Part shown: positions 42,016 through 51,566 of the stretch, piece by piece
How the letters are laid out: each line of letters starts with the position of its first letter
Position numbering within the stretch: the stretch's first letter is position 1
Assembly: GCA_021776075.1 (NCBI GenBank)
Contig: JAJFGQ010000028.1
Location: forward strand, 1-54,112
Length of the DNA stretch: 54,112 nt
Source: Alphaproteobacteria bacterium
GTDB lineage: Bacteria; Pseudomonadota; Alphaproteobacteria; Micavibrionales; Micavibrionaceae
Direction of reading: 5' to 3'
Program-made: the position numbers and the translations under genes
Notes under the pieces: model-generated
Told to the model about the DNA's origin: nothing
The model's database searches: none
Seen by the model: the letters and a program-made list of their open reading frames with translations, nothing else

Positions 42016-44655
42016 ATGGTGCATCTGAGTCAGTGGAAAAAAATAAAGTTTTTTGAAGTTCTTTTGACAGGCTTCATTGTCCTTATTTTTTGTTTGTCGG
42101 CTTTACAAAGTATGTTTTTCCTTTTTGACGAAAATCAGAATCTTGAACAAGAATACAGCCAAGAATACGACATTGAACAAACGGCCTTCTTGCTCTTTGA
42201 GGGTGCCCGCAATGATTTTGAAGCCTATTTGCTTGCTTATGTTAGTCAGGCTGAGAATATTACAAAAAGAGACGTTTTGGAGAGTTTGCATTTTTTTGAA
42301 ATCCGGAGCGAAAAATTTCTGATCAGTGAAAAGCTTAGGCATAACGGGGTTGTTGATGAAAGCCAGAGCCTTGTGTTGCTTATTCAGGATCACCTTGAAA
42401 CGATACGCAGCACGATAGAAGAGAACGAAATTGCTCTTCCCCTGGACGTAATTCTAAGAGAGTGGGTGAAATTGGATAGTGTATTCCCCTTGTTGCAGGC
42501 TAAGATTCTGGAAAATCGTAATAATAAACATATGGAAGAAGTTAGAAGAGAGCACTGGGGGCTTTTGTTTGCCATTCTCAGTATGACGATAGCCGGTCTG
42601 GGGCTTATTATTCTCTTTATATTGAAGCTTAAGAAGCTTGAGAGGCTGAACGCAGAAAAACAGAAGATAATGGGTCTTTTAGAGCCACGTAGTGCTGCTA
42701 TAGAAGCCTCTATGGACGGTATTGCGATTATGGATGCTGAAGGGGATATTCGCTATGCAAACAAATCTCTGGCGGATGGCCATGCTTATGAGCGTCCTGA
42801 GGATCTGGTAGGGTGCTCGTGGACTGTTTTGTATACATCTGAGCAGAAAAAATGGTTTGAACAGGATGTTTTTCCTATTTTGGAGGAGGAAGGGCAGTGG
42901 CACGGACATTGCCGAGGTTTGCGTCAGGATTTAACTGAATATTATCAGGATATTTCTATTTCAAAAGTTGCTGATGGCGGTATGGTTTTTGTTGCCCGCG
43001 ATTATACGGAGTTTTTGGAATCAACAGCTCTGTCTAATCGACGTTTGGCTGCTATTGAAGCGGCAAGAGATGGCATAGCTCTGATGGATCCTGATGGAAA
43101 ATTAACATATCTCAATAAATCTTTTCAGGATCTGCACGGTATAGAGGAAGATGCGCTCCACGGTTATTTGGGGTGTTTTTGGGAAAACCTTCATCAGGGT
43201 GAGGGACAGGAAAATATTATTGAGACCGTTATTCCTACTTTGCAAAAAGAGGGTTATTGGCGTGGTATGGCTTCTATTGAAAGGGAGGGCGGTACCATTC
43301 ACACGGAAATTGCGATCACCAAATTGTCGGATGGCGGCTTGGTGGCGACTTTGCGGGATATAACAGACCGTTTGAAGGCGGATGACGAAAAAGAAGAATT
43401 GCAAAAACAATTTTATCAGGCTCAGAAAATGGAAGCTATCGGGCGTCTTGCCGGCGGAATTGCCCATGATTTTAATAATATTCTGGCCTCTATGATGGGA
43501 TATACAGAGTTTTTGCTGGAGGATTTGACAGATCAACCGAAGCAGCAAAAATTTGCTCACCAGATTATGCGGGGCGGGATGCAGGCAAAACATCTGGTAG
43601 AACAGATTCTATCATTTTCCCGGCGCCAGGAGAGTGCGCGGATATCTCTGGATTTAATAGAAACGGTTCATGAAACGGTAGCCATGTTGCGCTCTACTTT
43701 GCCTGCCACTGTTTCGTTAAAGACCGATATCAATCTTGACGATGCGTATATTGAGGCTAACCAAACGCAAATCAGTCAGACGTTAATGAATTTATGCGTG
43801 AACGCTGTGGATGCCATGGATGATGAGCACGGTGCCTTGAATATTTGTATTGATCGTATGAGCGCAGGAAAAACGATTCATTCGGAGATGTTGGCGGATG
43901 AGATTCCTGCTGCGGAGGCTTCCCCTTTGGTAAGGCTTAAGGACACAGATTCTAAAAATTGCACAGTTTTAGAACTGGGAACCCTTGCTCGGGATCAGGA
44001 TTATATATGTTTGAGTGTTTCGGATACCGGTATCGGTATGCCGCATGAGCTTATGGAGCATATTTTCGAACCCTTTTTTACAACAAAATCCGTTGATAAA
44101 GGGACGGGTTTGGGGTTGGCCTCTGTTCATGGCGTGATGGCCGGGCATCAGGGCGCTATGGTCGTGGAGAGTACGGTAGAAGAAGGCACTGTGTTTCGTT
44201 TATATTTTCCGGCATCAGATGCAGAGACGTCGGCACTTTCTGTGGATGAGGGAGGAAGCGCGAAGAAAGGAACAGGCCGTATTCTGATTGTTGACGATGA
44301 GGAAATGGTGCGGGAAATGTTGTTGCAGAGACTACATCGTCTGGGTTACGAAGCTTTTGCGTGTGAGGCAGGCGATGAGGCGATCGACCATTTGCGGGAA
44401 AATCCGGGTCATTATGATCTGATTCTGTCAGACCATATGATGCCTCGTATGACGGGGCTGGAAATGGCGTCTCATATCCATGGTGATTTTCCAGATTTAC
44501 CAATCATTATACTATCCGGCTATAGCAAAAAGAAGCTGGAAGATGAGATGGAAAAAAATTCCTCTATCCGGGCTATCCTGAAAAAGCCGGCTGATGTTCA
44601 GACGCTTCTCAACACGATCAATGCTGTCTTGGGAGCGAAAAGAGCTGCCGCTTGA
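42016..44655 (+). CDS. Hybrid sensor histidine kinase with two PAS domains and a receiver
   Basis: Inner-membrane sensor, 879 aa. Two membrane helices (about 11-33 and 180-203) flank a 145-residue periplasmic helical sensor; then two PAS domains in tandem (about 220-335 and 338-455; both with A-I-E-A, D-G-I-A and M-D motifs), HisKA with LAGGIAHDFNNILA (phospho-acceptor His), HATPase (CVNAVDAMDD, SDTGIGM, GTGLGLASVHG) and a C-terminal receiver (VDDEEMVRE, LSDHMMPRMTG). The domain order is like CckA, but its partner is the LuxR regulator upstream. Because the kinase is hybrid, phosphate must pass His to Asp and then probably via a separate phosphotransferase. Confidence 0.92.
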   Translation: MVHLSQWKKIKFFEVLLTGFIVLIFCLSALQSMFFLFDENQNLEQEYSQEYDIEQTAFLLFEGARNDFEAYLLAYVSQAENITKRDVLESLHFFEIRSEKFLISEKLRHNGVVDESQSLVLLIQDHLETIRSTIEENEIALPLDVILREWVKLDSVFPLLQAKILENRNNKHMEEVRREHWGLLFAILSMTIAGLGLIILFILKLKKLERLNAEKQKIMGLLEPRSAAIEASMDGIAIMDAEGDIRYANKSLADGHAYERPEDLVGCSWTVLYTSEQKKWFEQDVFPILEEEGQWHGHCRGLRQDLTEYYQDISISKVADGGMVFVARDYTEFLESTALSNRRLAAIEAARDGIALMDPDGKLTYLNKSFQDLHGIEEDALHGYLGCFWENLHQGEGQENIIETVIPTLQKEGYWRGMASIEREGGTIHTEIAITKLSDGGLVATLRDITDRLKADDEKEELQKQFYQAQKMEAIGRLAGGIAHDFNNILASMMGYTEFLLEDLTDQPKQQKFAHQIMRGGMQAKHLVEQILSFSRRQESARISLDLIETVHETVAMLRSTLPATVSLKTDINLDDAYIEANQTQISQTLMNLCVNAVDAMDDEHGALNICIDRMSAGKTIHSEMLADEIPAAEASPLVRLKDTDSKNCTVLELGTLARDQDYICLSVSDTGIGMPHELMEHIFEPFFTTKSVDKGTGLGLASVHGVMAGHQGAMVVESTVEEGTVFRLYFPASDAETSALSVDEGGSAKKGTGRILIVDDEEMVREMLLQRLHRLGYEAFACEAGDEAIDHLRENPGHYDLILSDHMMPRMTGLEMASHIHGDFPDLPIIILSGYSKKKLEDEMEKNSSIRAILKKPADVQTLLNTINAVLGAKRAAA

Positions 44656-44661
44656 GGGTGT

Positions 44662-46779
44662 TTATTTTTTTGATGAACGGCCTTCGAACCACCAAACAGA
44701 AATGAGTAATGCCAGCAGGCTCAGCATGTAAAGCCATGACGGAAGGAAAGGGCGGCTTTTTATACCGGTGACGTTGTGGCTATGGCTTTGGCGCAGGCCG
44801 ATCCAGTTTGAGCCGCCATAGCGCCGTCCGGGAGGAAGAAGACGTATAGATGGTTCCGGTGTTTCGCTCAGCCATGTTATGCGGCCTTTTGAAGTTTGTG
44901 ATAGGGGGGCAAGAAGGTCTGGTGAGGTTTTAACACGGCGCAGTTCCGGCGGGTTCAAATCACCCACAATGGCAAAATGTTGCTGCGTGCCATCGTCAAT
45001 TGTATAAATTCCGAGTGTCTCTGCCGTGATGCGGGCCTCAAGAAAGCCGTCATTAGCAGATGTCAGTGAGAGGCTTTCCTGTGTGCCGTCTGGTTTGGTC
45101 ATGGTGGCAGACATTTCTTTTTCGGTCAGTGTACGCCGCCGTATCAGAATATTGTTGCCGTCAACCTGTACTTCCAGCGCGTTTTCTTCGAGTTCCGGCT
45201 CTTTCATTAACCAGTGCGCTAACCGGCGCAGGAGTTCAGCTTGAGGGCCTCCGCCTTCAAAACCGCGCGACCAGAGCCATATCTGGTCGCTGGTTAACTG
45301 CGCAACGCGGCCTTCCCCTACCCGGTCCAGAATAAGAAGCGGTTGTTTTTCTGCGCCGCTCATCAGGATATCACCGCTTGTAGGGGTTACGACGACTTGC
45401 CGGAGTAATGAACCCCATTTCGGACCAGATTTTGCCGATTTTTTACGTGAGTCAGCGCCTGACCATAATAGATTTTGTGTAACAGGATGTCTTTTTCCTG
45501 TTTTTGTTAAAGAGGGTTTAAAGCTGTGTTCGATCACTTGTCCCGTGGGAAAGGCAGGCAGAACGTTTTTTAAAGCGGTTGTATAGATAGAGTTTTTTGT
45601 GGCGAAGGAGGGACCGCTGGCCTCAAGAAGTGCGCCACCTTCCTTGACGTAGCGTGCAATATTGCCGAAATAATAGTTCGGAAGAATACGGTTCAGGCGG
45701 TAGCGGTCAAAAATAATCAGGTCAAAATCATATAGTTTGACCTCGAAAAGTTCCCGAAAAGGAAAAGCAATCAGGGATAATTCGTTCTGTGGCGTGGCGT
45801 CCAGTTTGTTAGGTTCACGCAAAATGGTGAAATGAACAAGATCGACGCCGGGGTCGGATGTCAGTAAGTTACGCCATGTGCGTCCGCCGGCATGGGGCTG
45901 ACCGGAAACAAGGAGAACACGCAGCCGGTCGCGAACGCCATTGACGATAATGGGTGCGCGGTTGTTGGCCTCTGTAATTTCTTTGTCTACGGCAGATGTT
46001 TCTATATCGAAAATATTTTGTCCGGCATGCTCCATGGTTACTTGTAATGTTTGTTCTATGTTCAGGGGCACAAGGTCAAGACGCGGCTCTTTATTATTCT
46101 GACGAATTAGGACGGTGGCATAATCATCTTGTTCCGGATCGGTGTCTTCGACTTTATATTTGATCGTGACGGGTTGTCCGACAATGCCATAGGCCGGCGC
46201 TTCCAGAATAACAAGCTGACGGTCCCTCTCGTTTTTCTCCCCGGTGAGAAGACCGTGAACGGGACCGTAATCGCTAAAGCGTTCCGGGGCTTTGGGGATG
46301 TCGTGAATTTGTCCATCAGTCAGGAAGATAACCCCGGCGCGGCGTTTAACAGGTATATCGCTTAATGTTTGATCCAGTTTGTCAAACAGGCGGGTTTCCT
46401 GTGCGAGAGCATCAGAAGGGGCCGATGATTCTACAACACGAAGCTCCAGATCGGACTGTTGATCCAGTTGTTTGCGGAGATAGGATAAAGCCGTATCGGT
46501 ACGACTTGTTCGTGCCCCATTATCTTGGCTGGGAGATCTGTCTACGACAATAACGGCAACATCCGGTACGGATTCTCGTTTTTCTTCGATGAGAGACGGG
46601 TTAAGCAGGATAAGAATAAACGCGGCGGCTCCTGCGCTGCGCCAGAGTATGGCGCGCTTATACAAAAAGAGTGAAGCAAGGCAAAGCAGAACAGCAAGGG
46701 CTGCCAGAGCGTATAGAGCACCTTCCGGCAGCAGGGGCGCGAAATGGATGGTGAGCGTTGTATCAGGCAGGTTCATCAT
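44662..46779 (-). CDS. Membrane protein with a von Willebrand A-like domain, last gene of the moxR cluster
   Basis: A 705-residue inner-membrane protein. Two N-terminal helices (about 20-40 and 46-62), then a vWA-like domain whose metal site shows DRSPS at 80-84 (DxSxS) and FLTDGQ, followed by a class I amidotransferase-like fold (LRVLLVSGQPHAGGRTWRN, then FDLIIFDRYRLNR) lacking a catalytic Cys, a beta-rich region, and one C-terminal helix (WLYMLSLLALLISVWWF). Proteins of this type close the moxR-DUF58-BatA operon in alphaproteobacteria; they are thought to assist metal insertion or folding of periplasmic proteins. It overlaps the previous gene by four bases. Confidence 0.82.
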   Translation of the reverse strand: MMNLPDTTLTIHFAPLLPEGALYALAALAVLLCLASLFLYKRAILWRSAGAAAFILILLNPSLIEEKRESVPDVAVIVVDRSPSQDNGARTSRTDTALSYLRKQLDQQSDLELRVVESSAPSDALAQETRLFDKLDQTLSDIPVKRRAGVIFLTDGQIHDIPKAPERFSDYGPVHGLLTGEKNERDRQLVILEAPAYGIVGQPVTIKYKVEDTDPEQDDYATVLIRQNNKEPRLDLVPLNIEQTLQVTMEHAGQNIFDIETSAVDKEITEANNRAPIIVNGVRDRLRVLLVSGQPHAGGRTWRNLLTSDPGVDLVHFTILREPNKLDATPQNELSLIAFPFRELFEVKLYDFDLIIFDRYRLNRILPNYYFGNIARYVKEGGALLEASGPSFATKNSIYTTALKNVLPAFPTGQVIEHSFKPSLTKTGKRHPVTQNLLWSGADSRKKSAKSGPKWGSLLRQVVVTPTSGDILMSGAEKQPLLILDRVGEGRVAQLTSDQIWLWSRGFEGGGPQAELLRRLAHWLMKEPELEENALEVQVDGNNILIRRRTLTEKEMSATMTKPDGTQESLSLTSANDGFLEARITAETLGIYTIDDGTQQHFAIVGDLNPPELRRVKTSPDLLAPLSQTSKGRITWLSETPEPSIRLLPPGRRYGGSNWIGLRQSHSHNVTGIKSRPFLPSWLYMLSLLALLISVWWFEGRSSKK

Positions 46780-49505
46780 TGTCCCAGCCTTTCCAGTATG
46801 TGCGGCAAGTGGACCTGATCGGCTTTGTAGTTGCCGGTTAAAGCGTACATAACCAGATTGATACCAAATCTGAGGGCCATTTCCTGTTGTTGCGGTCCGC
46901 CGCTGATTCTCGGTGCTGCGTCATGTGAGTCTGCCCATGCTGCCGCCCAGTCATGTGAGCCGATAATGACAGAAGAGACGCCATCCCGGCCGCTGGCGCT
47001 CTCTTCTTCGATCCATATGATGCCTCCTTCGTAACGGCCCGGCAGGTTATGGAGCAGGTAGAAGGATTTTGTCAGGACATGATCATCCAGCATAGGAACA
47101 AGAGGCGGGATATTGAGTGGTCCAATCATCTGCCGCAGGGCTTTTGCATTGCGGCCCCCGTGCATTCCCTGCGTCTGCTGTGGTGTTGAAAGCCGGTCGC
47201 GCGTATCAAAAAGAATTGTGCCCCCATGATCTAGATAATTCTGGATATTGTGCAGCGCTTTGTCAGACGGTTTTATGCCCTCTGATGTAATCGGCCAGTA
47301 AATGAGGGGGAAAAAGGACAGTTCATCTGTCTCTGGGTTAAGAGCAACAACGCCTGCCGGCTCTATGGAGGTGCGCCGGGTCAGGACCTTGCCCAGCGCT
47401 TCCAGTCCTGTATGTGTTTTGTAATCAATTGAAGAGATACCGCTTCTGATATAGGCCAGATGCAGCTCGCTGGCATAGCGGATCATGTCTTCTGATGTTT
47501 CTGCCTGAGCAGGAAAGGCCAAAAATAGCATAGCAATACAGGCAGCGGTGGCTGTCATGCGCGGCAGAAAAAACCGTCCTCCCCTCTGTATTAACATCAT
47601 AATGAGCCAGTCAAAAAGAAAGAGAATGAAGGCCATAGAAAGGAGGAAAGGCATGAGCTCTTGTTCATGTGTTTTGCCGTATGTGTGTTTTTCCACACCG
47701 GAAGGGAGGGTGGAGAAGGTTTTTAGAGGCGGCAGGTTTGTTCCGATATTTAAGGTTTCCTGATGCCCGGCCTTCCCGTAGATGCCCGGCGGGTGAGTGG
47801 AGGCAGGCTGAATGCTCTGGAGTGTTGTGCTGTCAATAGGCTGAGCAAAGCTTTTCGGCTGTTCCGGTGTGCCGTAACCATTCAGGACGATCAGTGGCTG
47901 TAATATACCGGAGATATTTCCCGGTTGGATTTGATGGCCTGATAAATTAATGATACGGCGCAGAATTTGTACAAACAGGCCTGATAAAGGCAGGTTCGAC
48001 CAGTGCGGTGTTGCTGTTGTATGGATGAGAACAAGCAGGCCCTTATCCATTGTATCTGCTGTTACCAAAGGTGTTCCGTCTTTTAATGATGCCCATGTCA
48101 GCTTTTCCAGCCCTTCGATCGGCTCGGCTAGAATTTGACGTTGTACGATAATGTCTTCTTGTATTTCAAGGCCGGAGAAGGGGCTGCTTACAGGGAACTC
48201 GTCTAAAGAAACGGGCGTTTCCCAGGTCAGGCTTCCGTCCAGTGCCCGCCCGCCTTTGCGAATAGGAACGGGTGTAAGAAAAGCTTCTCCCTGTGTCATG
48301 TTCGGCCCGGCAAAACGCAGGAGAAGACCGCCCTTCCGTATCCATTTTTCAAGAGCGTTCAGGTCTTCCGGTGGCATCGCGCCGATGTCAGGTAGAATGA
48401 TAACGGCCGGGGCTTTTTCAATCAGCTCTGTTACCGTATTGGTGTATATGTCGGCATAGGGTTCCAACGCCCGTTTCAGGTAAAAGCTGGATTCGATCAG
48501 AGGGGCTGTTTCAGCCTTGCCGGAAGGCGCGGCAATGCCGACGATACGGCGCTTGAAGCTATTATCCAGTAACAAAACGGCACCGGCGCCTTTTCGATTG
48601 GCCAGATGAATCTGGTGAACCTGATTGCGGATGGCTCTGGGGATATCAAAGGTGATTTCCTGCGGTAGCTTATCAGGGTTAATCGTCAGTTTTTGAAGAT
48701 CAAGAACTTGCCCTTCCGCGCCGAGTGCATGAATAGAGAGCGGTATATGGGATGATATGCTGTGTGGCGCATCAAGGCGTATTTTTAAATCGGGACCTAT
48801 GCTTTTTGTCGGACGAAGAAGAAGGGGTAGATGACTTTTATCGGGCATGATAAGGCGTAAACTGCCCTGATTTTGGAGGGTACGCATAAAATTACCGGCT
48901 TTTGTTTCTTCCAGTCCATGTGAGAGCCAAAAACTGGATAAGCTTTCAGTGATACTGTTTTTTTCCAGAAGCTTTTCCGCTTCTTCATAGTCAGCAGGCC
49001 AGGGCAGAGGATTTAAGCCTTGTAGGATGGAGTCCGCCTGTCCTTTACTTAAGGGGCCGTGATGCAGAGGTGCATTTTGTCCCGGTTCCGGCGCGGTGGT
49101 CATGATATAGATTTCCCGTTGTTCCCGTCCGGCTCGATTAAGAAGGCTGTCGGCCTCCCGTTTCTGAAGATCCCAGCTTTGGGCTGCGGCCCAGCTATTA
49201 TCCATGATGATACGGAGAGGGCCGTGGTCGGGCAAAGCGTCATCTGGATTTGTAACGGGCTGGGCCAGTGCCAGAATAATCAGAGCTGTGGCCAGCAGGC
49301 GCAGTAATAATATCCACCATGGCGTATGGTGAGCCGTTGTATCTTCCGGCTGTAGTCCGGCAACAAATCGTGCGGCCGGGAAGGGTATTAAGCGCGGGGC
49401 TGGCGGCGTTACCCTTAATAAAAACCAGAGCGCCGGCAGAAATATCAGCCCGGCCAGTATCCAGGGATTAAGAAAAGCCAATGTACCGAAAACACCGGGG
49501 GTCAT
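46776..49505 (-). CDS. BatA-like / DUF4159 membrane protein
   Basis: Third gene of the moxR cluster, 909 aa. It starts with a BatA-type N-terminus (LAFLNPWILAGLIFLPALWF and a second helix TPWWILLLRLLATALIILAL), continues into a periplasmic vWA-like and beta-rich region (about 95-600), has two further helices (about 620-645 and 648-665) and ends in a DUF4159 domain (about 668-905; LHLAYIRSG, LIYWPITSEG, HGGTILFDTRD). The fused BatA plus DUF4159 form is known in alphaproteobacteria. It overlaps both neighbours by four bases, so the cluster is one transcript. Biochemical role unproven. Confidence 0.85.
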   Translation of the reverse strand: MTPGVFGTLAFLNPWILAGLIFLPALWFLLRVTPPAPRLIPFPAARFVAGLQPEDTTAHHTPWWILLLRLLATALIILALAQPVTNPDDALPDHGPLRIIMDNSWAAAQSWDLQKREADSLLNRAGREQREIYIMTTAPEPGQNAPLHHGPLSKGQADSILQGLNPLPWPADYEEAEKLLEKNSITESLSSFWLSHGLEETKAGNFMRTLQNQGSLRLIMPDKSHLPLLLRPTKSIGPDLKIRLDAPHSISSHIPLSIHALGAEGQVLDLQKLTINPDKLPQEITFDIPRAIRNQVHQIHLANRKGAGAVLLLDNSFKRRIVGIAAPSGKAETAPLIESSFYLKRALEPYADIYTNTVTELIEKAPAVIILPDIGAMPPEDLNALEKWIRKGGLLLRFAGPNMTQGEAFLTPVPIRKGGRALDGSLTWETPVSLDEFPVSSPFSGLEIQEDIIVQRQILAEPIEGLEKLTWASLKDGTPLVTADTMDKGLLVLIHTTATPHWSNLPLSGLFVQILRRIINLSGHQIQPGNISGILQPLIVLNGYGTPEQPKSFAQPIDSTTLQSIQPASTHPPGIYGKAGHQETLNIGTNLPPLKTFSTLPSGVEKHTYGKTHEQELMPFLLSMAFILFLFDWLIMMLIQRGGRFFLPRMTATAACIAMLFLAFPAQAETSEDMIRYASELHLAYIRSGISSIDYKTHTGLEALGKVLTRRTSIEPAGVVALNPETDELSFFPLIYWPITSEGIKPSDKALHNIQNYLDHGGTILFDTRDRLSTPQQTQGMHGGRNAKALRQMIGPLNIPPLVPMLDDHVLTKSFYLLHNLPGRYEGGIIWIEEESASGRDGVSSVIIGSHDWAAAWADSHDAAPRISGGPQQQEMALRFGINLVMYALTGNYKADQVHLPHILERLGQ

Positions 49506-50413
49506 ATCGCTTTGTCCCCTGCGTGAAAGTTATCCGGTCCCAGCATCATCCAGGCATCAAACAGGGTATCACGTATGTTTTGATCCGTACTGTGCAGCAG
49601 CCAGTGCCAGCCTTGTTGCTGGCAAAGTGCTTTTATCTCATCCAGATGATTACGGATACGGTCCTGATAGGCGGTGCGAATGGATTCCACATGAGTGACA
49701 TGGTGCCGTTCCCGTTGTGTGCGTTCTTCAAAAATAACGCGGCCGGTAAAGGGTAGATTAAGTTCAGCCGGGTCCAGAACCTGTATGATGATAGCAGGCG
49801 TGGCGCGCGCGGCAATTTGACTGAATACGCGCTCCGTCTCCTCTGTTTTAGACAGGAAATCACCAATGATAACAAGATTGCTGTGCCTTGGTATTTTTGA
49901 AGCCGCGGGGTCGGGAAGATGATCGGTTTTCATTGTTAACAGGGATTCTCCCAGCTTTTGTAGCGCCAGATCCGAACGACCCGGTTGCATGGCATTTCCT
50001 AACAGGCCGATGCGTTCCCCGGCATGGGTCATCAGAATGCCGAGAGCCAATGCCAGCGTATGAGAGACCTCTTGTTTAGCAGGAAGAGAAGGGGCCGAGC
50101 TGTAACTCATACCGTCATTGTTCTGGCACCAGAATAATGCTGTTTGTGTGGTTTGCCATTCTTTTTGCCGGACATATAAGCGGTCATTTTTGGCAGATTG
50201 CCGCCAGTCGATGTCTTGCGGCCTGTCGCCGGATGTGTATTCACGGAATTGCCAGAACTTCTCTCCTGCTCCGGATTTGCGCTGGGCGTGTTCGCCGGAC
50301 ATAATATTCATAGCTGCTTTTTGCGCGGCGATCATGAGGTCAGGCAGCCCGGAAGCCGCTTCCTCAGCATCGTGCCTTGTTTTTAACAGGGAGCGGAGAA
50401 TCGTCTGGGCCAT
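49502..50413 (-). CDS. DUF58 domain protein
   Basis: 303 aa. DUF58 signature present: GEKFWQFREYTSGDRPQDID followed by W and the KNDRLYVRQKEWQTTQTALFWC strand, then a vWA-like fold (LVIIGDFLS around residue 190). No membrane helix. In MoxR operons DUF58 proteins are thought to be partners of the MoxR ATPase, perhaps as vWA-like adaptors. Gap of three bases to moxR and 4-bp overlap with the next gene. Confidence 0.9.
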   Translation of the reverse strand: MAQTILRSLLKTRHDAEEAASGLPDLMIAAQKAAMNIMSGEHAQRKSGAGEKFWQFREYTSGDRPQDIDWRQSAKNDRLYVRQKEWQTTQTALFWCQNNDGMSYSSAPSLPAKQEVSHTLALALGILMTHAGERIGLLGNAMQPGRSDLALQKLGESLLTMKTDHLPDPAASKIPRHSNLVIIGDFLSKTEETERVFSQIAARATPAIIIQVLDPAELNLPFTGRVIFEERTQRERHHVTHVESIRTAYQDRIRNHLDEIKALCQQQGWHWLLHSTDQNIRDTLFDAWMMLGPDNFHAGDKAI

Positions 50414-50416
50414 GTT

Positions 50417-51409
50417 TTACAGGTCGCCTGTTAGTTCACGGATCACATCATGCAGTGTGATACCGTTGGCGCGGGCCTGATAATTCAGAGCCATTCGGTG
50501 TTTTAAGACCGGCTCGGCAAGATCAATCACATCATCAACAGAAGGGGCCGTTCTGTTCTCCAGCAAGGCTTTGGCCCGGCAGACCAGCATCAGGGCTTGT
50601 GATGCTCGTGGTCCCGGTGCCCAACTGACATATTCATTGACGATGTCCGGTGCTTTGTCCCCCGGACGACCACGGCGTACGAGTTCCAGAATGGCATCGA
50701 CAACGCTTTCCCCGACGGGCATGTCACGGACAAGGGATTGGATACCCAGCAATTCATCTTTTTTGAAAATTGTTTTCAGGTTGCTTTCGCGGTTGGTTGT
50801 CGTCGCCAGAATAACCTCCCGTTCGGCTTCTTTGTCGGGGTAATCCACGTCAATCTGCATCAGGAAGCGGTCAAGCTGGGCTTCCGGTAAGGGGTAAGTG
50901 CCTTCCTGCTCAATCGGGTTTTGCGTGGCTAGAACGTGAAACGGCTCGGGGAGGGCATATTCTTTGCCGCCGATAGTGATGACACCTTCCTGCATGGCTT
51001 GCAGTAAGGCTGATTGTGTACGGGGGCTGGCGCGGTTGATTTCGTCAGCCATTAGGAACTGTGTAAAGATAGGGCCCTTGATAAAACGGAAGGCGCGTTT
51101 GCCTTTTGTGTCTTCTTCCAGAACTTCAGAGCCGAGAATATCGGCAGGCATCAAGTCCGGTGTACATTGAACGCGGTTCGATGAAAGCCCCAGAACCGTG
51201 GCCATTGTATCAACCATCAGTGTTTTGGCGATTCCCGGCACGCCGATCAGGAGGACATGGCCGCTTGATACGAGTGTGATCAGGATTCGGTCGATCACCG
51301 TATCCTGTCCGAAGATCACTTTGCCGATTTCCGCGCGGGCCATGTGCAGGCGGGCGGCAGTGTCAGAAAGCTCTTGTTCTATATTTTCTTTTGCTTTGGG
51401 TTCGCTCAC
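50417..51409 (-). CDS. MoxR-family AAA+ ATPase, GTG start
   Basis: Chaperone-like ATPase, 330 aa. Walker A GVPGIAKTLMVDT, Walker B FLMADEINRASPRTQSALLQ, sensor-1 ATQNPIEQEGTYPLPEAQLDRF and the C-terminal lid with APGPRASQALM. Two in-frame GTG codons are candidates: the one at 51409 (VSEPKAKENI) lies eight bases after AAGGAG, whereas the one at 51418 overlaps that site, so I choose 51409. First gene of the cluster with DUF58 and BatA-like genes. Confidence 0.93.
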   Translation of the reverse strand: MSEPKAKENIEQELSDTAARLHMARAEIGKVIFGQDTVIDRILITLVSSGHVLLIGVPGIAKTLMVDTMATVLGLSSNRVQCTPDLMPADILGSEVLEEDTKGKRAFRFIKGPIFTQFLMADEINRASPRTQSALLQAMQEGVITIGGKEYALPEPFHVLATQNPIEQEGTYPLPEAQLDRFLMQIDVDYPDKEAEREVILATTTNRESNLKTIFKKDELLGIQSLVRDMPVGESVVDAILELVRRGRPGDKAPDIVNEYVSWAPGPRASQALMLVCRAKALLENRTAPSVDDVIDLAEPVLKHRMALNYQARANGITLHDVIRELTGDL

Positions 51410-51506
51410 GAGAGGCACTCCTTGTTTAAAGATAAGCGGTCATTTCACTTTAGGGGAGATTATAGAGAAATGCACCGTCTGAGCGCGCAATTTTTTAAGT
51501 ATTTTG

Positions 51507-51539
51507 TTGACATATTTCCGCAACAGTATTACGTATAAT
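51507..51539 (+). promoter_or_regulatory. Candidate promoter of the solenoid protein, spacer too long
   Basis: TTGACA (51507-51512) and a perfect TATAAT (51534-51539), but 21 bases apart, more than usual. It may need an activator or use a different -35. Good ribosome site 15 bases after it. Confidence 0.4.
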
Positions 51540-51566
51540 AATCTTTTCATTATGGAGGAATTTAAA

